DNA of 64,000 nucleotides, from contig NC_007778.1 of the NCBI RefSeq assembly GCF_000013365.1, positions 3,100,001 through 3,164,000 on the forward strand. Reading direction: 5' to 3'. The translations under genes were made by a program, and so were the position numbers. Every line of letters begins with the position of its first letter. The stretch's first letter is position 1. Source of the stretch: Rhodopseudomonas palustris HaA2. Lineage in GTDB: Bacteria; Pseudomonadota; Alphaproteobacteria; Rhizobiales; Xanthobacteraceae. Below, in pieces: positions 27,592 to 37,954 of this stretch. A model generated the notes under the pieces. It was not told the origin of the DNA, did not search any database, and worked only from the letters and a program-made list of their open reading frames with translations.

Positions 27592-28410
27592 CTACCCCGC
27601 AGCCGGTGGCGGAGCCTCGGTCGAATCGGCCGCCGCTGCCGCCGCCGCTTTGGCCTTCAGATCCCTCTCGACGAACGCCACGGCGAAGATCGAGCCCTCG
27701 TAGAGAATCATCAGCGGGATCGCGAGCGAGGCCTGGCTGATGACGTCGGGCGGGGTCAGCACCGCGGCGATGACGAAGGCGCCGACGATGAAATAGCGGC
27801 GCTTCTCGCGCAGCTGCTTCGAGGTCAGCACGCCGATGCGGCCGAGCAGCGTCAGGATCACCGGGAGTTGGAACGCCAGGCCGAAGGCGAAGATCAGCGA
27901 CATCATCAGCGACAGATATTCGCCGACCTTGGGCAGCAGCTGGATCTGCGCAGTCTCGTCGCCGCCGATCTGCTGCATGCCGAGCGAGAACCGCACCAGC
28001 ATCGGCAGCACGATGAAATACACCAAGAGCGAGCCGAGCGCGAAGAACACCGGCGTCGCCACCAGATACGGCAGGAAGGCGTTCTTCTCGTGCTTGTAGA
28101 GGCCGGGCGCGACGAATTTGTAGATCTGCGTCGCGATGATCGGGAACGAGATGAAGCCGGCGCCGAACATCGCCAGCTTGAGCTGGGTGAGGAAGTATTC
28201 CAGCAGCGCGGTGTAGATGAATTTCGAATTCTCCGCGCCCGCGACCCAGACGAACGGCCACACCAGCACGTTGTAGATCTGCTTGGCGAAGAAGAAGCAG
28301 AAGATGAAGGCGATGCCGAACGCCAGCAGCGCCTTGATCAGCCGCGCGCGCAGCTCGACCAGATGATCCATCAGCGGCGCCTTGGAGGCTTCGATGTCCT
28401 CGGCGCTCAT
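27592..28410 (-). CDS. tatC: Sec-independent translocase subunit TatC
   Basis: 272 residues, six transmembrane helices. Family signatures: [19 protein letters not shown] at the N-terminus, [35 protein letters not shown]-like [35 protein letters not shown] and [19 protein letters not shown]. It is the receptor that binds twin-arginine signals. The start overlaps the tatB stop by 4 nt. Ala-rich C-terminal tail. Confidence 0.97.
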   Translation of the reverse strand: MSAEDIEASKAPLMDHLVELRARLIKALLAFGIAFIFCFFFAKQIYNVLVWPFVWVAGAENSKFIYTALLEYFLTQLKLAMFGAGFISFPIIATQIYKFVAPGLYKHEKNAFLPYLVATPVFFALGSLLVYFIVLPMLVRFSLGMQQIGGDETAQIQLLPKVGEYLSLMMSLIFAFGLAFQLPVILTLLGRIGVLTSKQLREKRRYFIVGAFVIAAVLTPPDVISQASLAIPLMILYEGSIFAVAFVERDLKAKAAAAAAADSTEAPPPAAG

Positions 28411-28973
28411 GAGGCTTTGGCGTCCTTGGCGGGTTCGGAGTTGGTGGGTTCGGGGTGAGCGGGCGCGGGATGCGCCAGGTCCGGCGGCGCCAGATCGGTG
28501 GTGGCGAGGGCGTGGGTTTCGGCCGGCACCGGCAGCGTCGTATGCGCGCCGGCCGCCTGCGCTTCACTGACGATCGCCAGCGGCTCGCCGGTGACGGCCT
28601 GATGCGTGGTGGCTTCGATGAAGGTTTCGGGCGTCGGCGGCGCCGGCGTGGTCGGCTCGACCGGCGGCGAGTCGAGCGCGCTCTTGTCGATCGCCGCGGC
28701 TTCGGAGAGTTCGCTGCCGAGCTTGGTCAGCATGTTGTTGGTCGACAGGCCGGCGGTCGCTTCCTTGACCTCGTCGAACGACTTCTTGAGGTCGGCCATC
28801 TCGGCCTCACGCATCGCTTCCTGAAACTGACCCTGGAATTCCGAGGCGAGCTTGCGCGCCTTGCCCATCCATTGCCCGACCATGCGCAGCACGCCGGGGA
28901 GTTCCTTCGGACCGATCGCGACCAGCGCGACGACTCCGATCACGACCAGTTCACTCCACCCGATGTCGAACAT
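28407..28973 (-). CDS. tatB: Sec-independent translocase subunit TatB
   Basis: 188 residues from ATG 28973. N-terminal membrane helix [26 protein letters not shown] with the conserved Glu8 and the GP hinge, an amphipathic helix to about residue 60, then a long Pro/Thr/Ala-rich tail (about 105-188) that is probably disordered. Partner of TatC in signal recognition. Separated from tatA by 234 nt, unusually far for this operon. Confidence 0.95.
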   Translation of the reverse strand: MFDIGWSELVVIGVVALVAIGPKELPGVLRMVGQWMGKARKLASEFQGQFQEAMREAEMADLKKSFDEVKEATAGLSTNNMLTKLGSELSEAAAIDKSALDSPPVEPTTPAPPTPETFIEATTHQAVTGEPLAIVSEAQAAGAHTTLPVPAETHALATTDLAPPDLAHPAPAHPEPTNSEPAKDAKAS

Positions 28974-29075
28974 GAGACTTGCCGAAGATGCCAAACTTGC
29001 GCTTGCGGGCCGACATCGGCATCCGCCTCAGCGATCACTCTTGCCCGATGCGGTGTTGTGCCCGAGGCGACGTTA

Positions 29076-29108
29076 GACGACAAGAGCCGTTTCGACGACA
29101 AGAGCCGT
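29076..29108. repeat. Two-copy tandem repeat between tatA and tatB
   Basis: GACGACAAGAGCCGT occurs at 29076-29090 and again at 29094-29108 (period 18). The 234-nt gap holds no gene I can support. Confidence 0.6.
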
Positions 29109-29207
29109 GTTCACACGCGCCGCCTTCGACACGCGACGTGCCTCGGGTTTGCCACCAGTTTGCCGCAAGCGATTCCGCCGGTCGGCAACGTCCGGTCCAC
29201 GCCCGCG

Positions 29208-29447
29208 TCAGACCGCCTTGCTGCCGACGTCGGTTCGATTGGGCGGGGTGCCCGTCGTCGCATTGTGATCGAGCGACTTCACGGCGTCCGGCTTTTCGGC
29301 AGTCTTTTCATCGTCCTGCAAGCCTTTCTTGAAGGACTTGATACCCTGCGCGACGTCGCCCATCAGGTCGGAGATCTTGCCCCGCCCGAACAGCAGCAGG
29401 ACGACCGCGATAACGACGATCCAGTGCCAGATACTGAGTGAACCCAT
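29208..29447 (-). CDS. tatA: Sec-independent translocase subunit TatA
   Basis: 79 residues: membrane helix [17 protein letters not shown], the [24 protein letters not shown] hinge and amphipathic helix, then a short polar tail. It forms the protein-conducting oligomer of the Tat pathway. Clients in this window probably include the liv-type binding protein and the DUF3828-like protein, both with twin-arginine signals. Confidence 0.96.
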   Translation of the reverse strand: MGSLSIWHWIVVIAVVLLLFGRGKISDLMGDVAQGIKSFKKGLQDDEKTAEKPDAVKSLDHNATTGTPPNRTDVGSKAV

Positions 29448-29597
29448 CCTGCAATCTCCCGAAACTCGACCGGCGCGCCAGCCCTTGCCCTGTCTCAGAA
29501 ACTAGGGGCAAAGGTCGCCAAAAACAAGGATTTAAGCCGCCACAACGGCGTCGTGATCGTCGCGGCTGGAGGTTCCTGTCGTCGCGCTTAACGCGAG

Positions 29598-30674
29598 TCA
29601 GTTCGGCTCGTGACCGCCTTTGCCGTCGCCGTTGTCGTCGTGCGCCTCGGCTTCGTCGGCCTCGGCGGTATCAAGCTCCGCGGTTTCGGTCTCCGCCGCG
29701 TCCGACGCGCCCGTTTCGTCGTCGAACTCATCGTGTTCGAGCGTTTCCAGCGTCGCCTCGTCCGTGGCGCCGGTATCCGTGGCGTCCGATCCGTCCTCAT
29801 AGGCTTCGGCGAAGCCGACCTCGGCCTCGGCAGGCTGATCCTCGGGCGTCTCGGCAAGGCCGGTCGCGGATTCGCCGACTTCGGCCTCGACAGTCGCGGT
29901 CCAAGCGGTCTCCGCCTCGGCCGCCTGAGCCGCAGCACCGACTTCGTCGGTCTCCGGATCGGCGACCGGCGCCAGCGCCAGTTCGAGATCGCCGGACTCC
30001 AGCGGGTCCTCGTCCTCGCGCAGCGTCGGATCGTCCGACGGCGTCGGCACGTTGAAGCCGGTCGGCAGCCGAGTATCGAGCAGGCCGGAGCCCTTCAGCT
30101 CTTCGAGGCCGGGCAGATCGCTCAGCGCTTCGAGGCTGAACTGCGACAGGAAGCTCTCCGTGGTGCCGAAGGTGAGCGGCCGGCCCGGCGTCTTGCGACG
30201 GCCGCGCGGGCGGATCCAGCCGGTCTCCAGCAGCACGTCGAGCGTGCCCTTCGAGGTCACCACGCCGCGGATGTCTTCGATCTCGGCGCGGGTGATCGGC
30301 TGGTGATAGGCGATGATCGCCAGCATCTCGATCGCGGCGCGCGACAGCTTGCGCGTCTCGGTGGTCTCGCGCGTCATCAGCCAGGCGAGATCGCCGGCGG
30401 TGCGGAAGGTCCATTTGCTGGCGATGCGCACGAGGTTGACGCCGCGATGCGCGTAGTCGGCCTGGAGTTGCGCCAGCGCCGCCTTGACGTCGACGCCGTC
30501 CGGCATTCGCTTGGCCAGCGCCGACTGTTCGAGCGGTTCGGTCGAGGCGAACAGCAGGGCTTCGAGAAGGCGCAGTTCCTCGGGCCGGGTTTGCGGCTGC
30601 TGTTCGGCGCTGACCTCGGCGTGTTCGACTTTGGGTTCGAACTCCACGATGCGCTTCTCCGCCAGACTTGCCAT
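29598..30674 (-). CDS. scpB: Segregation and condensation protein B, with long acidic tail
   Basis: 358 residues from ATG 30674 (AAGGAGAG upstream); a GTG at 30695 is an alternative that would abut the scpA stop. Tandem winged-helix ScpB core about 30-200 (LRLLEALLFASTEPL, SRAAIEMLAIIAYHQPITRAEIEDIRGV, LLETGWIRPRGRRKTPGRP, FGTTESFL). Beyond about 215 the protein is strongly acidic low-complexity (Asp/Glu/Ala/Thr) to the end, making it much longer than the usual 180-240 residues. Partner of ScpA in the SMC condensin complex. Confidence 0.94.
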   Translation of the reverse strand: MASLAEKRIVEFEPKVEHAEVSAEQQPQTRPEELRLLEALLFASTEPLEQSALAKRMPDGVDVKAALAQLQADYAHRGVNLVRIASKWTFRTAGDLAWLMTRETTETRKLSRAAIEMLAIIAYHQPITRAEIEDIRGVVTSKGTLDVLLETGWIRPRGRRKTPGRPLTFGTTESFLSQFSLEALSDLPGLEELKGSGLLDTRLPTGFNVPTPSDDPTLREDEDPLESGDLELALAPVADPETDEVGAAAQAAEAETAWTATVEAEVGESATGLAETPEDQPAEAEVGFAEAYEDGSDATDTGATDEATLETLEHDEFDDETGASDAAETETAELDTAEADEAEAHDDNGDGKGGHEPN

Positions 30675-30694
30675 GGCTCGCTCTCCTTCTTCCA

Positions 30695-31525
30695 CTACCC
30701 TGCCGGAACGTCCGGCACGGCCGCCGCTTCCATCGCTGGAGACGGCGGACGCTTACGAAAATACAAAGGCGCGAGAGGCCCCGACTGATGCAGTTCGACT
30801 TCGCCCTCGCGCACCAACTCCAGCGCTGCGGCGAAACTCGACGCCAGCACCGTTGCCTTCTGCGAAGGATCGGCCAGATATCGGAGCAGATACTCGTCGA
30901 GCCGGCTCCAATCCTCGGCGAGGCCGACCAGCCGCTCCAGCGACGCGCGCGCCTCGCTCAGCGACCACACCGTGCGCCGCGCCAGATGCACGCTCGCGAG
31001 CACGCGCGACTGCCGCTGCGTCGCGTAGGCGCTGAGCAGGTCGTACAGGGTCGCGGTGAATTTCGGATGCTTGATCTCGTCGATCGCCTCCGCCATGCCG
31101 CGCGGAAAGATCTCGCGCTGCAATTGCGGCCGCGTCATCAACCGGTTGGCGGCTTCGCGGATCGCCTCGAGGCGGCGCAGCCGGTTGGCGAGCGCGGTCG
31201 CCATGTCCTCGGCGCTCGGGCCTTCGGCCGCCGGCGGCTCCGGCAGCAGCAGCCGCGACTTCAGAAACGCCAGCCATGCCGCCATCACCAGATAGTCGGC
31301 GGCCAGTTCGAGGCGGATCTTTCGGGCTTCCTCGATGAAGAGCAAATACTGGTCGGCCAGCGCCAGGATCGAGATCTTGTGCAGATCGACCTTCTGCTGC
31401 CGCGCCAGCGTCAGCAACAGATCGAGCGGGCCTTCATAGCCCTCGACGTCGATGACGAGCGCCTCGTCCTGGTCGACCTGCTCAGCGGGCCGCCCAGTGT
31501 CGAACTGCAGAATTTCAGCGGTCAT
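30695..31525 (-). CDS. scpA: Segregation and condensation protein A
   Basis: 276 residues. Kleisin of the SMC-ScpAB condensin. The N-terminal domain carries the hallmark YEGPLDLLLTLARQQKVDLHKISILALADQYL and AADYLVMAAWLAFLKSRLLLP; the C-terminal winged-helix part ends VELHQSGPLAPLYFRKR. The start overlaps the nagZ stop by 4 nt and scpB follows directly, so nagZ-scpA-scpB are translationally linked. Confidence 0.96.
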   Translation of the reverse strand: MTAEILQFDTGRPAEQVDQDEALVIDVEGYEGPLDLLLTLARQQKVDLHKISILALADQYLLFIEEARKIRLELAADYLVMAAWLAFLKSRLLLPEPPAAEGPSAEDMATALANRLRRLEAIREAANRLMTRPQLQREIFPRGMAEAIDEIKHPKFTATLYDLLSAYATQRQSRVLASVHLARRTVWSLSEARASLERLVGLAEDWSRLDEYLLRYLADPSQKATVLASSFAAALELVREGEVELHQSGPLAPLYFRKRPPSPAMEAAAVPDVPAG

Positions 31526-32547
31526 GCGCTCGTTCCTGCGCGGAGAATCAAGGTTTCGAGTTCGGCGCGCGCAGCGCGGCGATCGAGCGGTTGCGGCGGC
31601 TTGCGCGACGCCAGCGCCGCCGTAGCGCGTTGCAGCGCCAGCCCGGTCAATTCCGGGGCCTCGGAGGCCACCTGCCGCATTTCGTCGAGCTTACCGTTAC
31701 AATGCAGGACGATGTCGCAGCCCGCCGCGATGCTCGCGCGCGCGCGCTCCGCAATCGTGCCCTCCAGCGCATTCATCGAGACGTCGTCGCTCATCAGCAG
31801 TCCCTGGAACCCGATTCGTCCGCGAATCACCTGATCGATGATTGTCGCAGAAGTGGTCGCGGGTTGGGCGGGATCGAGGGCGCTAAACACAACATGTGCG
31901 GTCATCGCCATCGGCAGATCGGCGAGCGGCTGGAACGCGGAGAAATCGGTGCGTTCGAGCTCGTCTCGCGACGTATCGACCGTCGGCAGGCGGAAATGGC
32001 TGTCTGCAGTGGCACGTCCGTGGCCGGGGATATGTTTGAGAACCGGCAGCACGGAGCCCTGCTCCAGGCCCTCGGTGACCGCACGGGCGATCGCCGCCAC
32101 CTTGGCGGCCGCGAAGCCATAGGCGCGATCGCCGATCACGGCATCGGCGCCCGAAACCGGCACGTCGGCCAGCGGCAAGCAGTCGACGGTGATGCCGAGA
32201 TCGAACAGGTCGGACGCGATCAGCCGGGCGCTGAGACGCGCCGCTGCGAGGCCGAGCTGCGAATCAATATCGTAAAGTGCCGAGAACAGCGCGCCGCGCG
32301 GATATACCGGCCAATGCGGCGGGCCGAGCCGCTGCACCCGCCCGCCCTCTTGATCGATCAGGACCGGGGCGTCCGGCTGGCCCACCTCGGTGCGCAATTG
32401 CTGAACCAATCCGGAAACTTGCGCCGGATTGTCGACGTTGCGCTTGAACAGGATGAAACCCCACGGACGCGATTCACGGATAAATCCGCGCTCGTCGTCT
32501 GTGAGGCCAAGGCCGGATATCCCGGTGATGAAGGCGCGCGAACTCAT
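31522..32547 (-). CDS. nagZ: Beta-N-acetylhexosaminidase (GH3)
   Basis: 341 residues. It removes GlcNAc from anhydro-muropeptides in cytoplasmic peptidoglycan recycling. GH3 signatures: GFILFKRN, PVLIDQEGGRVQRL, the catalytic His loop LKHIPGHGRATADSH and nucleophile Asp in LLMSDDVSM. The arrangement SPOR protein-nagZ-scpA-scpB is a conserved alphaproteobacterial order. Confidence 0.95.
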   Translation of the reverse strand: MSSRAFITGISGLGLTDDERGFIRESRPWGFILFKRNVDNPAQVSGLVQQLRTEVGQPDAPVLIDQEGGRVQRLGPPHWPVYPRGALFSALYDIDSQLGLAAARLSARLIASDLFDLGITVDCLPLADVPVSGADAVIGDRAYGFAAAKVAAIARAVTEGLEQGSVLPVLKHIPGHGRATADSHFRLPTVDTSRDELERTDFSAFQPLADLPMAMTAHVVFSALDPAQPATTSATIIDQVIRGRIGFQGLLMSDDVSMNALEGTIAERARASIAAGCDIVLHCNGKLDEMRQVASEAPELTGLALQRATAALASRKPPQPLDRRAARAELETLILRAGTSA

Positions 32548-32595
32548 ACAAGGCCGCTTAGCCCGCGCGCGCCTCCAGGGTCAAGGAAACGGGCG

Positions 32596-34113
32596 TTAAT
32601 TCCTCTGGACGACGCACTGTCCGCCGGCACTTTTCAGGTTGCCGCAGAGTCTCGACGCCTCTTCGGAACTGCCGAATGGGCCGACCATGGCGCGATAATA
32701 CACGCCCTTGCTGCCGAGATCGGCGCGCTTGATCAACGGCGCGCGCTGGCCGAGCACGGACGGGAACTTACCCTGCAGCGTCCGATACGACGATTTCGCG
32801 TCGGCCTCGCTGCGCTGCGACGACACCTGCACCACATAGCCTCCCGCGCCGGCCGATTCCGTGGGCGGCAGCGCTGCGACGCGCTGGTTGGCAGCTGGCG
32901 ACCCGCCTGAATTCGGCGCCAGCGACAGCGGCGTATTGCCCGCGGAAGCATTGGCATCTTCAAGCTGGCGCGCTGCCGGGCGCTGCGCAGGCGCCGTCGG
33001 AGCCGGCGCGCGGGACGCCTGCCGGGTCGCAGGAGCAGCCACATTGACCGGCGCCGCGCCCGGATCGCCCTGGTCGGGACGGATGCTGAAGGTCTTGATC
33101 CGCCGAGGCTCCTCGCCGGCAATCGTGCCGTTGTTGGGCGGCGGAAGGTTGGGCTTCGGCCCGGGCGCAACGGCGGACACCGCGGGCGGATTCGGATTCT
33201 GGTTGAGTTGCGGCAGCACCACGCGCGTACCCTGCCCAGCACGCGACGGGTCGGCGGGCTGCTCTTCGCGGGACACCAGTGCTTCGATGTTGTTGCCGGC
33301 GGCGAGCCGGTCCTGAATCGGTTTGCCTGCAGCATCTGCGGAGGCCGACGGCGCAGCCATCACCTTGGTCGGGCTGGCGTCGGCCTTGATCACCGGCGGT
33401 TCGCCGGTGCGGGGGCCGCTGGTGAAGCTGCGATAGGCGAACGCGCCGCCGGTGCCGACAACGGCGAGTGCCAACACAGCGGCCACAGTCATCATGTTGT
33501 TGCGACGGGGCTTGTACGCCCGACTGTCCGGCTCGTCGGCATATCCGTCATCGTAGCCATAAGGCGCCTCGGGATAGTTCGGATCCGGACGAACGTCGGC
33601 GGGATCGAGCTGGCCATACAGCGCATCGTCGTAGCGGCCGGGTACGAATTGCGGCGGCTCCAACGGCAACGGCTGCTGCACAGCATAGTGAGGGTCGTAA
33701 TTATTCGGCTCTTCGGCGACCTGATCGAACGATTGCCGATCGAACGGCGCTGGATCATAGACGGGGTCGGCCAGCCGGGGCGATGCGGCTGTGACGAAGG
33801 ACGGCGGCCTGCTGAAGTCAGGCTCGGGTTCGGGCGGCGACAACGGTGCTGGATCGGCAGCACGACGATGCTGCAACCATGAGGGGGTCGGCGGCGGCAC
33901 CTCGTCTTCGATCGGCGGCGGGCTGCTCAGACGAAAGTCGGTCGAACGCGACGACGGCCGGCCCGATGGCGGTGCTTCCTGCCCGAACGGATCGGTCTGA
34001 CCGATCAATCGTGCGAGTTCAGCGAGCGGGTCATTCTCGGGATTGCGCTTGGCGTAAGCTGCGTGGGCCTCGCCTTCCGCCAGGTAGGGTCGGTCCTGAT
34101 ATCGATCGGTCAT
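32596..34113 (-). CDS. SPOR-domain cell-envelope protein
   Basis: 505 residues from ATG 34113 (MTDRYQDRPYL). A cytoplasmic N-terminal 205 residues rich in Pro, Asp and Tyr, one transmembrane helix (about 210-230, MMTVAAVLALAVVGTGGAFAY), a Pro/Ala-rich periplasmic linker and a C-terminal SPOR domain (about 425-502; GGYVVQVSSQRSEADA ... YRAMVGPFGSSEEASRLCGNLKSAGG). SPOR domains bind denuded glycan at division sites, so it is a likely divisome-associated factor. Between argS and nagZ. Confidence 0.92.
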   Translation of the reverse strand: MTDRYQDRPYLAEGEAHAAYAKRNPENDPLAELARLIGQTDPFGQEAPPSGRPSSRSTDFRLSSPPPIEDEVPPPTPSWLQHRRAADPAPLSPPEPEPDFSRPPSFVTAASPRLADPVYDPAPFDRQSFDQVAEEPNNYDPHYAVQQPLPLEPPQFVPGRYDDALYGQLDPADVRPDPNYPEAPYGYDDGYADEPDSRAYKPRRNNMMTVAAVLALAVVGTGGAFAYRSFTSGPRTGEPPVIKADASPTKVMAAPSASADAAGKPIQDRLAAGNNIEALVSREEQPADPSRAGQGTRVVLPQLNQNPNPPAVSAVAPGPKPNLPPPNNGTIAGEEPRRIKTFSIRPDQGDPGAAPVNVAAPATRQASRAPAPTAPAQRPAARQLEDANASAGNTPLSLAPNSGGSPAANQRVAALPPTESAGAGGYVVQVSSQRSEADAKSSYRTLQGKFPSVLGQRAPLIKRADLGSKGVYYRAMVGPFGSSEEASRLCGNLKSAGGQCVVQRN

Positions 34114-34214
34114 GTGATGTCGCGTCCCATTCGGGAAAGCCGCCAAACCCGCTCACGCAGAAGATCAACTGCTCTCAAAAGCCGCCACAGATCCCCATCT
34201 GATCGGCTGTCCCC

Positions 34215-36008
34215 CTACCGCATCTCGTCCGGCGCAGTGACGCCGAGAATGGCAAGCCCTGAAGCCAGAACCGAGACGACGCCCTGAACCATTGCCAGTC
34301 GCGCCTTGGTAATCTCTGCATCATTATTGATAATGAAGCGTAAATGAGGCAAATCGCGCCCGCGCGTCCAGAGCGCGTGGAATTCACTGGCGAGATCATA
34401 GAGATAGAACGCCACCCGGTGCGGCTCGTGGGCCAGCGCAGCGGCTTCTACGGTCCGCGGGAACAGTGCCAGCCGCCGCAGCAGGTCCAGCTCCGACGGG
34501 TCGGTCAGCCGCTCCGCGTTGGCGTCTTTCAGGAAGGCGATGCGAGCCTCGGTCGCGTCCGGCAGGTCCGGGAACAGCTCCTTGGCGTTGCGGAAGATCG
34601 AATGGCCGCGGGCATGGCCGTACTGAACGTAGAAAACGGGATTGTCCTTCGACTGCTCGATCACCTTGGCGAGGTCGAAGTCGAGCACCGCGTCGTTCTT
34701 GCGGAACAGCATCATGAAGCGCACGGCGTCGGAGCCGACCTCGTCGACGACTTCGCGCAGCGTGACGAAATCGCCCGACCGCTTCGACATCTTCACCGGC
34801 TCGCCGTTGCGCAACAGGCGGACGAGCTGGACGATCTTGACGTCGAGCGCGCCCTTGCCGCTGGTCACCGCCGTGATCGCCGCCTGCATCCGCTTGATGT
34901 AGCCGCCATGATCGGCGCCCCAGACGTCGACCATGTTGCCGAAGCCGGCATCGAACTTGACCTTGTGATAGGCGATGTCCGAGGCAAAATACGTATAGGT
35001 ACCGTCAGACTTCAGCAGCGGCCGGTCGACGTCGTCGCCATAGGCCGTGGCTCGGAACAGCGTCTGCTCGCGGTCCTCGTAGTCTTCGACCGGCGCGCCC
35101 TTCGGCGGCGGCAGACGGCCCTGATAAACGTCGCCCTTGGCGCGCAGGAAGTCGATCGTGTCGGCGACACGGTTGCGTTCGCCCTCGATCAGAGATCGCT
35201 CCGAGAAGAACACTTCGTGCGTAATCGCGAGCGCGGCGAGATCGGCCTTGATCATCTCCATCATCATCGCGATGGATTTTGCGCGGACCATCGGAAGCCA
35301 CTGCGGCTCAGGCAGTTCTTTCAGCGCGGCGCCGTGCTCGGCCACCAAGGCGGTGCCGACCGGGACCAGATAGTCGCCCGGATAGAGCCCTTCCGGAATA
35401 GCGCCGATGTCTTCCCCGAGCGCCTCGCGGTAGCGCAGGAATGCCGAACGCGCCAGCACGTCGACCTGCGCGCCGGCGTCGTTGATGTAGTACTCGCGGG
35501 TGACGTCGTAACCCGCGGTCTCGAGCAAATTGGCCAGCGCATCGCCGAATACCGCGCCGCGGCAATGGCCGACATGCATCGGCCCGGTCGGGTTGGCGGA
35601 GACGTATTCGATGTTGACCTTCTCGGCCCCGCCGACCCGGCTGCGGCCGTAGCCTGCGCCGGCGTCGAGCACGGCGCGCAGCGCCTCGGCCCAGACCGCA
35701 GGCTTCAGCGTCAGGTTGATGAAACCGGGCCCCGCGATCGAGACCGTGTCGATTTGGTCTTCGGCCCGCAGCTTCTCGGCGATCTTCTCGGCGAGGTCGC
35801 GCGGTTTGGCCTTGGCGTCCTTGGCGAGCACCATCGCCGCATTGGTCGCCATGTCGCCGTGGGAGGCGTCCTTGGGCGGTTCGACCACGATGCGCGACAG
35901 GTCGGTTCCCGTGGGCAGCGCGCCCTCGTCGGTCAGCGCGGCGCAGACCGCGTGCACGCGCGCGAGGATATGGGCGAACAGATGCGTGGACGTGGTTTGA
36001 TCGGGCAT
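34215..36008 (-). CDS. argS: Arginyl-tRNA synthetase
   Basis: 597 residues, the usual length. N-terminal Add1 domain, class I HIGH motif as HVGH within [25 protein letters not shown], then the DHGGYIKRM segment, [20 protein letters not shown] (KMSKS-like loop with KRS), and a DALR anticodon-binding domain ending [35 protein letters not shown]. Located between dgt and the SPOR gene. Confidence 0.97.
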   Translation of the reverse strand: MPDQTTSTHLFAHILARVHAVCAALTDEGALPTGTDLSRIVVEPPKDASHGDMATNAAMVLAKDAKAKPRDLAEKIAEKLRAEDQIDTVSIAGPGFINLTLKPAVWAEALRAVLDAGAGYGRSRVGGAEKVNIEYVSANPTGPMHVGHCRGAVFGDALANLLETAGYDVTREYYINDAGAQVDVLARSAFLRYREALGEDIGAIPEGLYPGDYLVPVGTALVAEHGAALKELPEPQWLPMVRAKSIAMMMEMIKADLAALAITHEVFFSERSLIEGERNRVADTIDFLRAKGDVYQGRLPPPKGAPVEDYEDREQTLFRATAYGDDVDRPLLKSDGTYTYFASDIAYHKVKFDAGFGNMVDVWGADHGGYIKRMQAAITAVTSGKGALDVKIVQLVRLLRNGEPVKMSKRSGDFVTLREVVDEVGSDAVRFMMLFRKNDAVLDFDLAKVIEQSKDNPVFYVQYGHARGHSIFRNAKELFPDLPDATEARIAFLKDANAERLTDPSELDLLRRLALFPRTVEAAALAHEPHRVAFYLYDLASEFHALWTRGRDLPHLRFIINNDAEITKARLAMVQGVVSVLASGLAILGVTAPDEMR

Positions 36009-36056
36009 GGCTGCAGTTTTGATTGGGGGATGGCCATTTCCGGCCGGTCGGGCCGC

Positions 36057-37271
36057 CTAACGCAAATCCGGGGTCGAGTCAAAAAGCCGCTGATGTTCGG
36101 TCAAAGCGTAGCGGTCGGTCATGCCGGCGATGAAATTACGGATCCGGCGAAAGCGGTCGGCCTCGCATTCGGCCACTGGGCCATCGGCCGGCAGCCAGTC
36201 CGGCGGCAGGTCGGCGGGATGCTCGCAATACCGCCGGAACAGGTCGGCGACGATCGCCTCGGCGTCCCGCATCACCGCCATGACCCGCTCGGCGCGGTAC
36301 ATATGGGTCCAGAGAAAGGCTTTGATCTCGGCCTCCGCGACGGCCGTTTCGGACGGAAACGCGACCATCGCCGTGCTGGCGTGGCGCACGTCCTCGACCG
36401 ATCGTGGCGCCGCCTCGCCGAGCCGGCGCATGGTCTCTGCCGTGACGGCGCCGATCAGATGCGAAATCAGCTCGCGGACGAGTTCGGCGCCGCGACGGCT
36501 CTCGCCCAGCGCCGGATAGCGTCGCGAAATGCCATCTATGAGGGCGGCGGTCAGCGGCACGGCGCGCAGATCGTCGACCCGGAACAACCCGGCGCGAAGA
36601 CCATCGTCGATGTCGTGGGCGTCGTAGGCGATGTCGTCGGCAAGCGCCGCGACCTGGGCTTCGAGCGAGGCGAAGCTCCATATTTCGAGATCGAAGCGTT
36701 GGCTGAATTCGGCAATGCCGATCGGCACGCCACGCTCGGCATGGCGCGGCAGCGGCGCTCCGGTGCGATCGGTCAGCGGGCCGTTGTGCTTGACCACGCC
36801 TTCGAGCGTTTCCCAGGTCAGGTTCAGCCCGTCGAAGCCTGGATAGCGGTGCTCAAGTGCCGTCAGCACCCGCAGCGTCTGCGCGTTGTGGTCGAACCCG
36901 CCGTGGTCTCGCAGACAGGCGTCGAGCGCTCGCTCGCCGGCATGGCCGAACGGTGGATGGCCGAGGTCGTGCGCCAGCGCCAGCGTCTCGGTCAGATCTT
37001 CGTCGAGCCCGAGCTGGCGCGCGATGGCGCGGGCGATCTGGGCCACTTCCAGGCTGTGGGTCAGCCGGGTGCGGTAATGATCGCCCTCGTGAAACACGAA
37101 GACTTGGGTCTTGTGCTTCAGCCGACGGAAGGCATTGGAATGGATCACCCGGTCGCAATCGCGGCGGAACGCGCTGCGGTTGCTGCTCGGCGGCTCGGCG
37201 AATTGCCGGCCGCGGCTGCGGTCCGGGTCGCAGCTAAAAGCTGCGCGAGGAGCTGCCATTCCGACCGACAC
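36057..37271 (-). CDS. dgt: dGTP triphosphohydrolase-like HD-domain protein
   Basis: 404 residues of the type 2 dGTPase subfamily. HD-domain metal ligands: H in [21 protein letters not shown] in [17 protein letters not shown], and D in [17 protein letters not shown]. It hydrolyses dNTPs to nucleoside plus triphosphate and influences dNTP pools. First gene of the leftward block that continues with argS; divergent from erpA with about 110 nt between start codons. Confidence 0.94.
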   Translation of the reverse strand: MSVGMAAPRAAFSCDPDRSRGRQFAEPPSSNRSAFRRDCDRVIHSNAFRRLKHKTQVFVFHEGDHYRTRLTHSLEVAQIARAIARQLGLDEDLTETLALAHDLGHPPFGHAGERALDACLRDHGGFDHNAQTLRVLTALEHRYPGFDGLNLTWETLEGVVKHNGPLTDRTGAPLPRHAERGVPIGIAEFSQRFDLEIWSFASLEAQVAALADDIAYDAHDIDDGLRAGLFRVDDLRAVPLTAALIDGISRRYPALGESRRGAELVRELISHLIGAVTAETMRRLGEAAPRSVEDVRHASTAMVAFPSETAVAEAEIKAFLWTHMYRAERVMAVMRDAEAIVADLFRRYCEHPADLPPDWLPADGPVAECEADRFRRIRNFIAGMTDRYALTEHQRLFDSTPDLR

Positions 37272-37379
37272 GCTGAAGCGACCCCCGACCCGTTTGATTC
37301 TGCGGCAGGGTGCACTTAACTATGGCTTGCATGGAAATCCAATGACGGCACAATCCCCGCAGGGGATATGGAGCGACAC

Positions 37380-37712
37380 ATGACCGACTCAAGCGTCACC
37401 ATCAGCGAACGGGCGGCGCGCCGGATCGGCGAGATCCTGAAGGGCGAAGGCGACGGCGCGATGCTGCGGATCAGCGTCGAGGGCGGCGGCTGCTCGGGAT
37501 TCCAGTACAAGTTCGACGTCGATCGCGCCCGGACCGACGACGACGTCGTTATCGCACGCGACGGCGCCGTCGTGCTGGTCGATTCCGCCTCGGCGCCGTT
37601 CCTCGCCGGCTCGGAAGTCGACTTCGTCGACGACCTGATTGGCGCGTCGTTCCGGGTCAACAACCCGAACGCCACCGCATCCTGCGGCTGCGGGACGAGT
37701 TTCTCGATCTGA
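37380..37712 (+). CDS. erpA: Iron-sulfur cluster insertion protein ErpA (A-type carrier)
   Basis: 110 residues from ATG 37380. HesB/IscA fold with the three cluster cysteines: one in ISVEGGGCSGFQYKF (C38) and two in the C-terminal CGCGTSFSI. It delivers Fe-S clusters to apo-proteins. A-type carriers next to dgt and xth are a recurrent alphaproteobacterial arrangement; here the Cache/ion-channel pair lies between erpA and xth. Confidence 0.93.
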   Translation: MTDSSVTISERAARRIGEILKGEGDGAMLRISVEGGGCSGFQYKFDVDRARTDDDVVIARDGAVVLVDSASAPFLAGSEVDFVDDLIGASFRVNNPNATASCGCGTSFSI

Positions 37713-37954
37713 CACCCTTTGAACGGAGCGCGCGCCGCTTGGTTTGCTGCTCCCCGGAGCAGAAAATTGGGCTGTCGATGCTGAGACGCTGCGTCAAGAA
37801 AAACGCAGCACACATCATTGCTCACGGTTCCCACTTGCATTAATGGCGGCACTCGAACGATCCGCCGGACCAGCATCGCGAACAGTACGTTGGACGGACA
37901 CGGCCTGCGCCCGCGCGCAGGTCGACGACGGGTCATGCGCGTCTGGAATTGTCG
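37713..37954. promoter_or_regulatory. Upstream region of the dCache/ion-channel pair, two inverted repeats
   Basis: 242 nt after erpA. It contains CTGCTC-CCCG-GAGCAG (37747-37762) and GCTGCGT-N8-ACGCAGC (37788-37809), either a terminator for erpA or operator sites for the sensor/channel unit. A TTGCTC ... ATTAAT pair at about 37818-37844 with 15-nt spacing is a poor promoter candidate. CTGGAA about 8 nt before ATG 37955 is the ribosome binding site. Confidence 0.35.

Noticed and set aside
34344-37319. 991-codon plus-strand frame across argS and dgt
   Set aside because: Runs antisense over two well-supported enzymes and their intergenic gap; composition is that of a shadow frame.
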